From Mauremys mutica (taxonomy: Eukaryota > Chordata > Testudines > Geoemydidae): a stretch of DNA of 64,000 nucleotides. This document shows, piece by piece, positions 43,088 through 53,323 of this stretch. The stretch is from contig NC_059089.1 in assembly GCF_020497125.1 (NCBI RefSeq), positions 29,034,282 through 29,098,281 of the forward strand, in the 5' to 3' direction. The notes beneath the pieces were generated by a model. That model saw nothing but the letters and a program-made list of their open reading frames with translations, was not told the DNA's origin and searched no databases. A program made the translations under genes and the position numbers. Position 1 is the first letter of the stretch. Each line of letters begins with the position of its first letter.

Positions 43088-43328
43088 GGGCCATCTTAAT
43101 TATCACTTCAAAAAGTTTTTTTTCCTCCTGCTAACGATAGCTCATCTCAATTGATTAGACTCTGCCTGTTGGTATGCATACTTCCACCTTTTCATGTTCT
43201 CTGTATGTATAAATATCTCCTGTCTGTGTGTTCCATTCTATTCATCCGAAGAAGTGAGCTTTAGCTCACGAAAGCTCATGCTACAATAAATTTGTTAGTC
43301 TTTAAGGTGCCACAAGTACTCCTGTTTT
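43088..43328 (+). repeat. PLE 3' terminal region, partner of the left inverted copy
   Basis: The 3' untranslated region with tcatccgaagaagtgagctt, cacgaaagctcatgctacaa, taaatttgttagtctttaag and gtgccacaagtactcc. The left inverted copy extends about 30 bases further (gagtagcagccgtgttagtc), so the right end is slightly shortened. Confidence 0.85.
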
Positions 43329-43330
43329 TT

Positions 43331-43343
43331 TTAAAAGTATCTG
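43331..43343 (+). repeat. target-site duplication of the PLE, right copy
   Basis: Exact copy of 41463-41475. Confidence 0.9.
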
Positions 43344-43649
43344 TAGAACTCTCACTACTGCCTCTCTAGAGTGCTCACTACACAGAGTGACTGTGTGTCT
43401 TACTGTAGTGTTCTATATGCTGACTTGCTAGTGCAGTGATCTAGGAATTCAATTCTGCATCCTTCACTGTAGAAGTTCAAATCAAAATGCAAAATCAAAC
43501 AATAGAAGGTCAAATATTTTCCCATAGATTTTATTTCTTTGTGCAGAACCAAAAAACTCCATACTCCTTAGTCAAGCACACTCTTGTTGAGCTCAGTAAG
43601 AGTTTGCACATATAAGGAACTCAAGATTGACTCCATCAAAAGTAAGAGT
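43344..43649. other. intron, nothing recognised
   Basis: Short AT-rich spacer between the PLE and the next DIRS remnant. Confidence 0.5.
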
Positions 43650-45052
43650 GATTCTTCTTTGAGTAGTGTCCCTATGGGTGCTCCACTGTAGATATGTCTG
43701 CATGCCTTCGCTGCTGATCGGAGAACTTCGGTAGCAGTGTCCAGTGGGCCTACATATGCATTGTCTCTCCTCGTGTGTGCCATGAGACTAGCCAGTAATC
43801 GCGGGCTAACCATCCTCAGTTCCTTCTCAACCATCCCTGGCTAGAGACGGAGCCCTTAGCTGTCCGTTAGTGGATTGTTAACTCTCCTTTTCAGTTGTTA
43901 ATCTTTATCTTTTAGAAACCCTTTAGCCTTCTTTTGACTTTTATTTTTCCATGCCTTAAAAAACAACAACAACAACAAAAAGAAGAAAGAAAAGATTGTT
44001 CTTGTGGTGACCCATGTGGGGTGGAGGCAGGGGGGAGACAAGGGCATGCTTAGCTCTCTGGGCGTCAAGAAGTGTTGCATTTGCTGCAAGGCAATCCCGG
44101 TCATGGTAAGCACTCCTGGTGCATTCTCTGTCTTGGCGAGGGCCACAGCCAACAAAAGTGTTCCCTCTGCCAGCAGCTGCAGCCGAGGTCTGCCAGGTGT
44201 GATAGACCCAGGCCAGCTGGGTACAGCAGAATAGCAGAAGGCAGATATACTGGCCACTGGATTAACAGTTTTCTGTTCCCTGACTGACCAGAGCAGGGGC
44301 TGCTCCAGGCTAATGAGAACACCTGACTCTAATTAACCTGTAACGAGTCAGGTGAGGCCATTCAGTTAATGTGACCACCTGACTCTAATTAAGACCCTGC
44401 TGATACTGTTGATAGGCCCATGAACACTTTGGGCACAGGCACCAAATCTTCGGTACAGAAATACAAGGGCAAATGCCCTAAGACACTCCTGGTATACGAG
44501 CTGTCATCTGCCAGCAGCATCGGCCCATTTGGCAACCGAGAGATCAGTACAGGCAAGATCTCCATCTCCCCCGGCACTGGGGACACTCAGTACTGGCAGA
44601 ACACTGGGACACTCAGTACTGGCAGAATTCCATCAGATCGGTGAACTAGCTATGTTGGAAGCTCCTGACTCTGCCCCTCACTACCGAGATTATGGCAACA
44701 AGCCACGGCTGATCAAGGGGTATTTCCCCACAGTCATGCCATGCCCCTCCAATGTCGAGTAAGGGATTGGATAGTCTATTTCTCTCTCTGACAGAAAGAG
44801 CTAAGGGCTTGGCGATATCAGCCCAAAGACTATCCAAGTGGCTTTAAAATTTCATATGAGAATTCTACCAAATTCTCATAACATGACACTTCCAGACTTG
44901 ATTTGTACACATTCCACAAGATTGATCTCATCTGTTGCCTTCCTCAAGAACGTCTCCGTCAGAGAGATCTGCAGAGGAGCGATGTGGGCGTCAAGCGACA
45001 TGAAATACAGGTATTGCACTGGACTGGGACTGACAGTAGATGAGGTCTAGTT
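43650..45052 (+). mobile_element. DIRS remnant (fourth copy), internally deleted, with LTR insert
   Basis: The left terminus gattcttctttgagtagtgt, then ccctatgggtgctccact, matches the old DIRS ends at 22480. Then comes a gag zinc-finger start, readable across frames as KKCCICCKAIP, then SWCILCLGEGHSQQKC, then CQQLQPR. After an LTR piece (44198-44415) gag continues as Ser/Thr-rich low-complexity sequence. It then jumps to the recombinase: CTHSTRLISSVAFLKNVSVR near 44920 with the H-x-x-R box. RT and RNase H are deleted. Confidence 0.72.
44198..44415 (+). mobile_element. truncated LTR inside the DIRS gag
   Basis: Begins TGTGATAGACCCAGGCCAG and continues with 'ctgttccctgactgaccagagcagg', repeated cctgactctaattaa blocks, then ends before 'aacactttgggcacaggcacc', where gag sequence resumes. 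The TG start fits an LTR; the right end is not defined. No viral genes. Confidence 0.5.
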
Positions 45053-45074
45053 GCCACAGATTATTTATCTAAAC

Positions 45075-45728
45075 CAGGGGTGGGTAAATTTTTTGGCCTG
45101 AGGGCCACATCTGGGTGGGGATATTGTATGAAGGGCCATTAATGTAGGGCTGGGACAGGGAGTTGGGGTGCGAGAGGGAGTGTGGGGTGTAGGAGGGGGT
45201 GCGGTGTGCAGGAAGGGGCTCACGGCAAGGCGTTGGGGCACAGGAGGAGTGTGGGTTGCAGGAGGGGGCTCAGGGCAGGGGGAGAGGGTGCAGAGTGCGG
45301 GAGGGAGCTCAGGGAAGGGGGTTGGGGTGCAGGGTGTAGTAAGGGTTCAGGGTGTGGGCTCCGGCCCGGCACCACTTACCTCGAGCAGCTCCGGGGTGGC
45401 AGTGGCACACAGTGGGGCTAAGGCAGGCTCCTTCCCTGCCCTGGCCCCGCGCTGCTCCCAGAAGTGGCCAGCATGTCCAGCAGAGGCTCCTGGGGGTGGG
45501 GCGGAGCAGGCAGCTCCCCTTGCCTGTGGATACCACCCCCAAAGCTCCCATTGGCCGCGGTTCCCTAACCCTAACCCTCCCCCAGGGGCCGCAGGGACAT
45601 GGTGCCAGCCGCTTCTGGGAGCAGTGTGGGCCAGGGCATGCAGGGAGCCTGCCTTAGCCCCATTGTGCCATGAGGCTGGCAATCCCACAGGCTGGATGCG
45701 GCCCCCGGGCCGTAGTTTGACCTCCCCG
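45075..45728. mobile_element. 654-bp hAT element
   Basis: The ends caggggtgggtaaatttttt and gtagtttgacctccccg are inverted repeats. A perfect 8-bp duplication ATCTAAAC lies at 45067-45074 and 45729-45736. The left half is G-rich with repeated gggtgcag / gggctcagggcaggg units; the right half is C-rich. It contains overlapping ORFs up to 188 codons on both strands, all from the repeated composition. No transposase is recognisable. Confidence 0.88.
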
Positions 45729-45736
45729 ATCTAAAC

Positions 45737-46189
45737 AATTCATGTTGCTAGGTCTGTGAAAATGTGTAACATTTACTACGAGTTCTAAATTAGCTTGTCT
45801 GTTGGTCCTTTACCATATTTTTTTACTTTTTTCTAGATTCTTGAGTTAAAAATGAGTAGATATTTTTAAATATAGAGTAAAATCCTGGTTCCATTAAAGT
45901 AAATGGCAAAACTGCCATTGATTTCTCTGGAGCCATGATTTCACCCATAGAGTTTCCACAAACTATAAATTTTCAGAGTATAATTTGGTGTGACCAAACA
46001 GATTATAACAGTTTTACTGAACTTTACAATTATGCTGATGCAGAATCTAAAGCCATATCTGAAACCTTGACAGTGATATCACGCCCTCTCTTTCAACATG
46101 CTGGGGTGGTCCTACCATTTTTACTTGGAATAGTATCTTGTTGCAAACGGTTCTATTGAAATGACTCAGACAGTAGTGCTTGAGGAGCA
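45737..46189. other. intron, nothing recognised
   Basis: AT-rich spacer. Confidence 0.45.
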
Positions 46190-47960
46190 ACTTCTGCAAG
46201 TAGTTGCGGATGGTTTACTTAATGGTTACTGTCTTAGAGAGTTTCTCTGTATTTTGTAGATAGTAGTAGTTAGAAACCAGTAATTAGGTTAGTTTTATTA
46301 GTTGTAAGTAGTTGTGTTAGTCTGGAGAGAAACCTGGTGGATATGCTCATGAGGTTTTAAACACTGTCCGTTGTGTTGGTATCCCAAATTGTGACCCCTA
46401 CACATAGTGCCTTTTTTGTCTCAGTGAGGAACACATTAAAGAAAAGTGTAGTATATGTTATTTGTTCAAGAAAAGGCAGATTGCCAGAGTCCCACACCTC
46501 AAACAGTACCTCATGGAGCAAGTCTGAGGCCTGTTTCAGCCCCCTGAGGCCTTGTCCAACCCCTCAGTCTGCTATAGAGGTGACAGTGGTCTCTGACAGA
46601 CATTTGGACTAGGACTCTCCCCAGAGAGGGGACCAATATCTCTTCTCTGGGCCTCCCCAAAAGAGGACTCATAAAACTGACTGAAGTTGAGCCATTCCCA
46701 GTCCAAGAGAGATCTTCCAAGAGGAATGCAGAGCATTTCCAGGACTCCTCAGGTACCTAGGATAGAGCCATGTCATCCACCCACTCCCTGTTACTGAGAT
46801 GAGAACAGATCAGTACTGTACCATCAACTTCAATACTGTCTGTGGGACAACCATTGAACCTGGTACTAATGAGCTCCATTTCTTCACCAGCGTTGTCAGT
46901 ACCAACAACCCAACAGACTTATCAGGCAGCAACTGATTTGTTTTTCGTCTCTGTTCCAGACTTCTGTGTACATGAGTCCTCAGCAGTAGAAGTGCCCTCT
47001 GCAGTTCCTGGCTCATCTGAATCTGTCACTCTGGAGTACAGATTGTTAAAGGCACCATTGTTGGTACCAGTTAAGAAGCCCACCAAAAAAGTGACTTCAG
47101 CATTGTCTTTGGCACCAGTGTGCCATCTGTCTCAGTACTAATCTATTCTTTACCTTCAATGTCAGTCTCTGTCTCAGCACTCAGAGCTATGGTATTGGAC
47201 CATTCCTCGGACAGGACACTGACAGTACCTCATAGTTTGGCACCAGTGCTGAAATCCGTCCCAGCAACAACTTTCAATGCGGTCTTGACATCTTGAAGCA
47301 TTTGCGGTACCAGCTACCATGTCAGGTTTGGTACAGATATTGCCTCTTTCCACTGGCTACAAATAGATCAGGGCATTTAGTGGCCCCATCAGGGTGGCTC
47401 CTGTGTTGCCCAATGATTATTCACAAGGTCCATTGCGCTCCTAAGCATTGGTTGAATAAGTGTTCCAGCCCACCTTCAGAGGAAGAGCATCAGTAGAGAA
47501 ACCAACACTGTTCCTTTAGTAGAGACAGGTCAGCATGACCCGGTTCCTACTCACCTCCTGTGTCATATACTTTTCCTCAGTGGTCCCCTCAGAGCCCATG
47601 GGGGTGGGCTCCCCACTCTCCAGTGTCCCGATCATTGGCACACTCCAGAGGACGGTCACCAGACCATTTCACTACTTCGGTTAGGGTTAGTCATTGCACC
47701 AATGAGAGGTCAAGGCTGGGGAGATTCAAATCAACTCCCAAAGAGGAAGAGGCCAAGAGGTTTGATTTGATGGAAAGAAAAATGTATTACACCTCATCAC
47801 ACCTAATGTGCATAACTAATCAGCAGGCACTTTTATCAAATAAAGACTTCATAAACTGGAAATAAATGTCCATATTTACTGACTGGCTTCCTGAAGATGC
47901 AAGGGAAGAATTTAAGGTTTTCATAGCAGAAGGGTCACATAAAGGCCAAGACTTTGCTTC
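46190..47960 (+). mobile_element. DIRS gag remnant (fifth copy)
   Basis: A gag-bearing fragment of the old DIRS type. A 5' untranslated-like stretch (gtagatagtagtagttagaa) leads to a decayed zinc-finger start near 46370, then low-complexity 'ggtacc/ggcacc' sequence (46800-47500). Then comes a clear conserved domain at 47700-47930: RLGRFKSTPKEEEAKRFDLM, then ERKMYYTSSHLMCITNQQAL, then LPEDAREEFKVFIAEGS. This parallels 12700-12940 of the younger DIRS. RT and recombinase are absent. Confidence 0.75.
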
Positions 47961-48120
47961 AGTTGACACTGGGTCCCCGTTTGGGGGAGAGTCTGAGCCT
48001 GAACATCTGCACAGCAATTTTACAGTCCCACAGCCCGAGCCCTGCGAGCCTAAGTCAGCTGACATGGGCCAGTGATGTTTAATTGCTGTGTACTGTAAAT
48101 GAACACTTTGAGTACATTTC
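47961..48120. other. unassigned MITE-like stretch
   Basis: The run cagcccgagccctgcgagcc, then cagctgacatgggccag, resembles the end of a GC-rich MITE, but no inverted partner was found. Confidence 0.3.
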
Positions 48121-48215
48121 CCAGACCTGAAAAGCTCTGTGTAGCTCAAAAGCTTGTCTCTTTCACCTACAGAAATTGGTCCAATAAAAGATATTACCTC
48201 ACCCACCTTTTCTCT
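48121..48215 (+). repeat. Penelope-type terminal repeat relic
   Basis: ccagacctgaaaagctctgt, gtagctcaaaagcttgtctc, then attggtccaataaaagatat and tacctcacccacc. Same family as 1311-1450. Confidence 0.5.
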
Positions 48216-48224
48216 TTAATTTGC

Positions 48225-48330
48225 CAGTATAGTTAAATCACCTCCCTGAACAACATAAACTATATTGGCAAAACAACTTTTTTGCTGGTATAACTACATC
48301 TACGTGGGGGAGGGAAGGGGAAAGGGGGAG
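48225..48330. mobile_element. left half of a MITE split by an LTR
   Basis: actatattggcaaaacaact, then tttgctggtataactacatc, pairs imperfectly with the right half at 49519-49622 (gttgccagcatagctgtg, tgctatgctgacaaaacttt). The right half ends gttgtgtagatttagcc, a Harbinger-like terminus. The left terminus is not clear. Confidence 0.4.
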
Positions 48331-49518
48331 TGACATTGCACTCCATGTGTTTTATGGAAATATGCTGATGAGTGTGAATATGATGCAGCTGGAATATGCT
48401 TTATGCAAAAGGTCTCTTGTAAGGTATCATAACAAAGGTTATAAACTACTGAACATATTCCTCCTATTTGTATGCATGTATCATTCTTGTATCTAAAGCT
48501 AGAAATATAAGTATAATAGAAGTATAACTCTGAGGTCCTATTGTAATTATGCAATGTGTGGGCCATTAATGGTGGTTTAGAATCTTGATGGCTCCCATTG
48601 ACTAGGACAATTGGTTGTAAATGGTTTATTTACCTGCAAGCCTTCCTGTGTACTTGTGGGCCAACCCAGGAAGAATGGAGACTAGGGGTCTTACAGTGAC
48701 ATGTGACCATGTCACATGATGCTGGAATCCATCTTAATCTGGTACTTTTCCATTTAGAAGAAGGGGTGGGGACCCAGAGAGACAAAAGATTCCCGCCTTG
48801 TGCCAAAGCTATAAAAGGGGGTCGAGCAGGACAAAGGGGGCTGCCAGTCATGAGAAAACCCCTGCTTACCTCCTGAGATGTCTGCTGGAACTAACAAGGA
48901 CTGTACCAGGGGAAAGGATTGGGGCCAGACTAGGAAGGAGTGTAGTCTGTGAAAGAAGCTTATTGGAACATCTTTGAGGGTAAGATATTACCTGTAATCA
49001 CTTTCTTAATGTATTAGGCTTAGACTTGCGGGTTTTTGCTTCATTTTGCTTGGTGACTTACTTTGTTCTGTCTGTTATTACTTGAAACCACTTAAATTCT
49101 ACTTTTATACTAATAAAATCACTTTTGTTTATTAATAAATCCAGAGTAAGTGATTAATACCTGGGTGAGCAAACAGCTGTGCATATCTCTCTATCAGCAT
49201 TATAGAGGATGGACAATTTATGTGTTTACCGTGTATAAGCTTTATACAGAGTAAAACGGATTTATTTGGGGTTTGGATCCCATTAGGAACTGGGTGTCTG
49301 GGTGCTGGAGATAGGTAACCTGCTAAGTTGTTTTCAGTTAAATCTGCAGCTTTGGGGGTGTGGTTCAGACCCTGGGTCTGTGTTGCAGCAGGCTAGTATG
49401 TCTTGCTCAACAAGGCAGGGTCTGGAAGTCCCAAGCTGGCAGGGAAAATGGGCTCAGAGGTAATTTCAACACATCAGGTGACAGTCCCAAGGGGGTCTCT
49501 GTGACCGGACCCGTCACA
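48331..49518 (+). mobile_element. 1.2 kb solo LTR
   Basis: Bounded by TG (tgacattgcactcc) and CA (gacccgtcaca). It carries promoter and polyadenylation signals in the right order: TATAAAAGG at 48810-48818, then AATAAA at 49112 and 49134. The flanks gggag / gggaa may be a one-mismatch 5-bp duplication. There are no internal viral genes, so it is a solo LTR formed by recombination. It splits a MITE. Confidence 0.72.
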
Positions 49519-49624
49519 GGGAAGCGTTGCCAGCATAGCTGTGTGTGTCAGGATTGTGGGGGTTTTTTACCCTCCTGACCAACATTGCTATGCTGACAAA
49601 ACTTTGTTGTGTAGATTTAGCCAA

Positions 49625-52140
49625 ATACACTTTCTCCATATTGTGTCCTATGTGCAGTGTACTTCAGAAGGACTGAGCACTACAGCTCAGTTGAAGTCAC
49701 CTTGAAATTTGAGTACTCAGCATCCCTGAAATATATAATATCATTTTCACCGTTTTCTTAATTCCTGTAACTGGTTAACTAATAAACGTTAACATGTGTA
49801 TTAATTCTCAGTGTGAGGGCCTCCAAATTCACCTGCATTTGTTGGGCTATAGAGGAACTTGTAAATTTAGATCGCTTGCATTGTGTCTTGCGAAGATCAC
49901 CCTAATTTTAAGTTGTTTTTCTGACTTGGAGATGATATCATCAAGAGTATTAAGACATTTCTGGCCCTTTTTCATGGTGAGGACAAAGAAATAGTAGATG
50001 AAAAAGACACACAAGAACAGTGAAGGTACTCACTATGAACCTATACAGGAAATAGGATTCAAAGTATATTGTGACATTTTCAGTATCCTGTCATTGTCAT
50101 GTTCCTGTGGTTGCCAGCGAAACTGCCTGCATCCATAGCTTTACCCTATTACAGCTAAGCAGTGGAGTACTTTTATGTTTAGATTTTTATCAGGTATATG
50201 CTGAAGTAAATAGCATTGTTCTATCTCTTCCCCAAAAATGTGCAAATAAAGATGTGATGTGTCACCATTTATGGAATGGCTAGTACTAGAGCACTGAAAA
50301 CTGACTATGTCATGTCTCTGCCATTGCTTCTCCTTTGGTTAAGGAACAACTTAGTTATGTGAGGTCAGAGTAAAACACATAATCCATTTTGTATAAGCGC
50401 CTTGAATCCTAGTATAGGAGTTCATCCAGCATACTCAGCTTGCCATTCAAATCTTCCACCATCAGCACATAGTCCAGTTCCAGCAAAAGACCAGAAAATA
50501 AACTGTAAAATGTTTCAATAAAAACCAAGCCGTCCCCACTGAAACAATAAAACTCTAGAATAGTAAGTAAAAGCTCTGTCTCAAAAGTGAACAAAGTTGG
50601 GATCAAAAGAATGAAGATAGAGAAAATTATAAAGCACAGAATTAACAATTGTTGGAACGTTTTCACAATCCTAGAGCCACAGGCACAGAGGATAAAATCC
50701 CATTTGCAGGGACAAGACTCCAGTAATACCATCTGGTTATTCCCTTTCATTACAGGGAATTCCCAGATGATAGATGTTTGTTATGACGTGATTAAAATAA
50801 CACACTGGGAGGCTAACCAGTTGTACAAGACTCTTTTCCAAAATTCCTTCAGCCACAGCAGAAGCATGCTGTGGGTTATATTACTGTAACTTCCTCTGCA
50901 AAGCAGGGCTTTTGAAAGAAGCCTGTCATTTTCTAGATACTGAGATCCTGTGATGGGAATAAACAATGCCATCTCCTCCTTCAATGGAGAGGAATGTTTC
51001 ATTCCTTGAAGCCTTGAACCTTGAAGCCTGTTGTTACAGAGATTTACAGGGATCATTTAATGGCAATGGACTATAAATTCTAGAGCACGGAACAGAACCC
51101 TTTGCAAAATATCAGCCATGTTTTTGTTGTTACCATTGGAGTCTTTCATCTGACTGGTTAACTTAGCACCTCACTTCTTACATGAATAAGTTTGCGTGAT
51201 TTATGAACTCAGTGCTCTTTTACCCATTCACATCTCACTTTGAGAGACAGTTCAGCAGTGCTATGCCCCTGGGGGGAAGCATTTCCAATATTAACTGTAT
51301 GAAATAGATTAGTTGTAGCTGATGCTTATGCTTTCAAATGTTTCCCTTTTAATAGCATGTTCAGCTACTTAGGTTTAAAAAATTAATAAAACTCTTTGTC
51401 TAAACTGAATTTGATTTACCAGTAACCTCACCCAAATCTCAAAGCTGAAGTTTCAAAGGATATCAAAACTGTTCTAGGTTTTCAATAAGCTTGGCTGCAG
51501 AAAAAAGGAATACTGTATTTGTTATTTTATGCTCCATGTTTTTCAAATATATTTGAAGATGCCACTGAAAAACCACTTTGTTTCCCTCCCAAACTGAAAA
51601 GAATGGAAGAAGAATTCATTCTTGCAAATTTCCTTTTCTGTGGGTCTTTACTTCCAAAATCTGTTTCTGGGTCTCAGAGTGACATACAGTTTGTGGTATT
51701 TGCCTTCAGATATCTTTTGAAGTTCACTTATGTGCTGGTGTCTGCACTTTTTGCCTGCTGTAGCTATATTAGATCAGATCTCTTGACTTAGCTAGACAGT
51801 GTTGCCACATGGTCAGTGTCAGTCAAACCAAAAATCCAACAACTGCATGAAGAATCATACAGGAGGCTGGTACATAAAAGAAAAAAGAAACTTTGTTTAA
51901 CAGTGTGGCCCCTTGTCATGTATGCTAAAAACGTAAAGTTCATATTATAAGGTGATCCTATAGCGTAACATGGCCTCCTGGAACCAGCAAATATGCAGCC
52001 CTTTGTAATATTCTTATCCCAATGGGATATTTAGAAAAAGGTGAGTCTAGCAGTCTTCAGCCTAAATTATGGAAGAAGGTAAATGTATGGATTATCTGTA
52101 CAACAGCAACAAAAATGGGAAGTTAGATGACAGAGATGTA
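49625..52140. other. intron, no gene recognised
   Basis: AT-rich intron. A minus ORF of 113 codons (50750-50409, very hydrophobic middle) overlaps a plus ORF of 100 codons (50587-50889). Neither resembles a known family. No repeat named. Confidence 0.45.
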
Positions 52141-52144
52141 TGAA

Positions 52145-52970
52145 CAGATTCATAGATAAGACCAGAACGGACTATTATGATCTAGTCTGACATCCTTACA
52201 ACACAGGCCATAGAACTGCCCTGAATTTAAATCCTGCTTGAATTTGAGCATATCTTTTAGAATCACATTGAATCTTGATTTAACATTTTCCAGTGATACA
52301 GAATCAATCACAACCCTTGGTAACTTGTTCCAATAGTTAATTACTCACTGTTAAAAAATTGTGCCTTATTTCTAGTTTGATTTTTGTCTAGCTTCAACTT
52401 CTATCCATTGAATCTTATTCCCTTTGCCTGCTAGATTAAAGAGTCCTGGATTATCAAAATTCTGTTCTCCATGCAGGTGTTCATAGATTGATCAAACCAC
52501 CCCTTAACCTTCTCTTAGTTATGTTTAACAGATAGATTCACGGAGTTCAATCTCTGTAAAGCATATTTTCCAATCCTTTGATCATTCATATGGCGCTTCT
52601 CTTAACCCTCTCCAATTTATTAAAACCCTCCTTGAATTGTGGTAACCAGAACTGGCTACAGTATTCCAATAGCAATCCACTAGTACCAAATACAAAGGGT
52701 AATATAACCTTCCTATGCAGTAGTCCCCTTTTTACACAATCAAGGGTCGCATTAGTTCTTTTGGCCACAGCATCACACATGCGAGCTCATGTTCATGTGA
52801 TTATCCACCATGACCCCCCATTTCTTTTCGGAGTCACTGCTGCTCAAAATAGAGTCTCTCATTCTGTAAGTATGGCCTACATTTGTGGCTCCTAGATGTA
52901 TAATTTTACATTTGGCCATAGTAAAATCATATTGTTTGCTTGCACCCAGCTTACCAAGGAATCCTTCTTT
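52145..52970 (-). mobile_element. CR1-type LINE 3' end, antisense
   Basis: The left boundary agattcatagataagaccag is the 3' end. It runs through the 3' untranslated region and the end of ORF2. The minus ORF at 52780-52586 reads AVAKRTNATLDCVKRGLLHR, then LLLEYCSQFWLPQFKEGFNK, then LERVKRS, the post-RT domain seen also at 24000. Same subfamily as 28655-29760. Confidence 0.75.
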
Positions 52971-53255
52971 TCATGTCTGCATTTTCAGATTCATATTTTT
53001 GCTTTGACAGGAAGTATAAAAGATAAATTCACACTGACATTTTGAACATATCTCTTAGTTTCTTAGGTGGATTTAAAGGGCAGAGGTTTACTTTAGGAAT
53101 CCTGGACCTGTTTTGTCATGAAGCTAAATAAATAAATGTGCTTTCAGTTCAAACCAGACTTCCTACTTAAAATAAAATAATTAGTTTCTTCTGTTTACCT
53201 TTCTAACTTCAGTGAATGCTTTCAGCACTGATGTGTCTAAAATCCTGTTTTCTAG
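52971..53255. other. intron end and acceptor of the third exon
   Basis: AT-rich; the intron ends with aatcctgttttctag as acceptor. Confidence 0.6.
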
Positions 53256-53323
53256 ATTATCCTTAAGAATTGAGCCAGGAAGCAGCTCTCCTCGACTAGT
53301 CTCCTCCAAGGAAGATCTTGCAG
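53256..53323 (+). CDS. RALGPS1: RALGPS1 exon: linker after the RasGEF domain
   Basis: A 68-base exon: one base completing the Lys codon split at 23387, 22 codons, one base of a Gly codon. It reads [20 protein letters not shown] then Leu-Ala-Gly, the segment following the exchange domain, before the Pro-rich (SH3-binding) linker and the PH domain encoded downstream of this window. Arg-Ile-Glu-Pro-Gly-Ser-Ser-Ser-Pro and the Leu-Val-Ser-Ser-Lys run favour RALGPS1 over RALGPS2. The acceptor tctag is good; the donor gtataa is acceptable. The phase joins the previous exon exactly. Confidence 0.93.

Larger units (their letters stand above)
41476..43330 (+). mobile_element. Penelope-like element with inverted terminal copy
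   Basis: A 1.86 kb insertion. The left part (41476-41743) is the reverse complement of the element's own 3' region (43088-43328). Matches include cttgtggcaccttaaagact, gctttcgtgagctaaagctc, atgagctatcgttagcagga and aagtgataattaagatgg. Between them lies one ORF (41780-43048) entered in mid-RT, with in-frame coding sequence already from about 41744. This inverted-end form with 5' truncation is a hallmark of Penelope insertion. The ORF is intact to its stop, so this is among the youngest elements of the window. Confidence 0.92.

Noticed and set aside
45168..45734. 188-codon plus ORF and 113-codon minus ORF
   Set aside because: They lie wholly inside the hAT element at 45075-45728 and reflect its repeated units.
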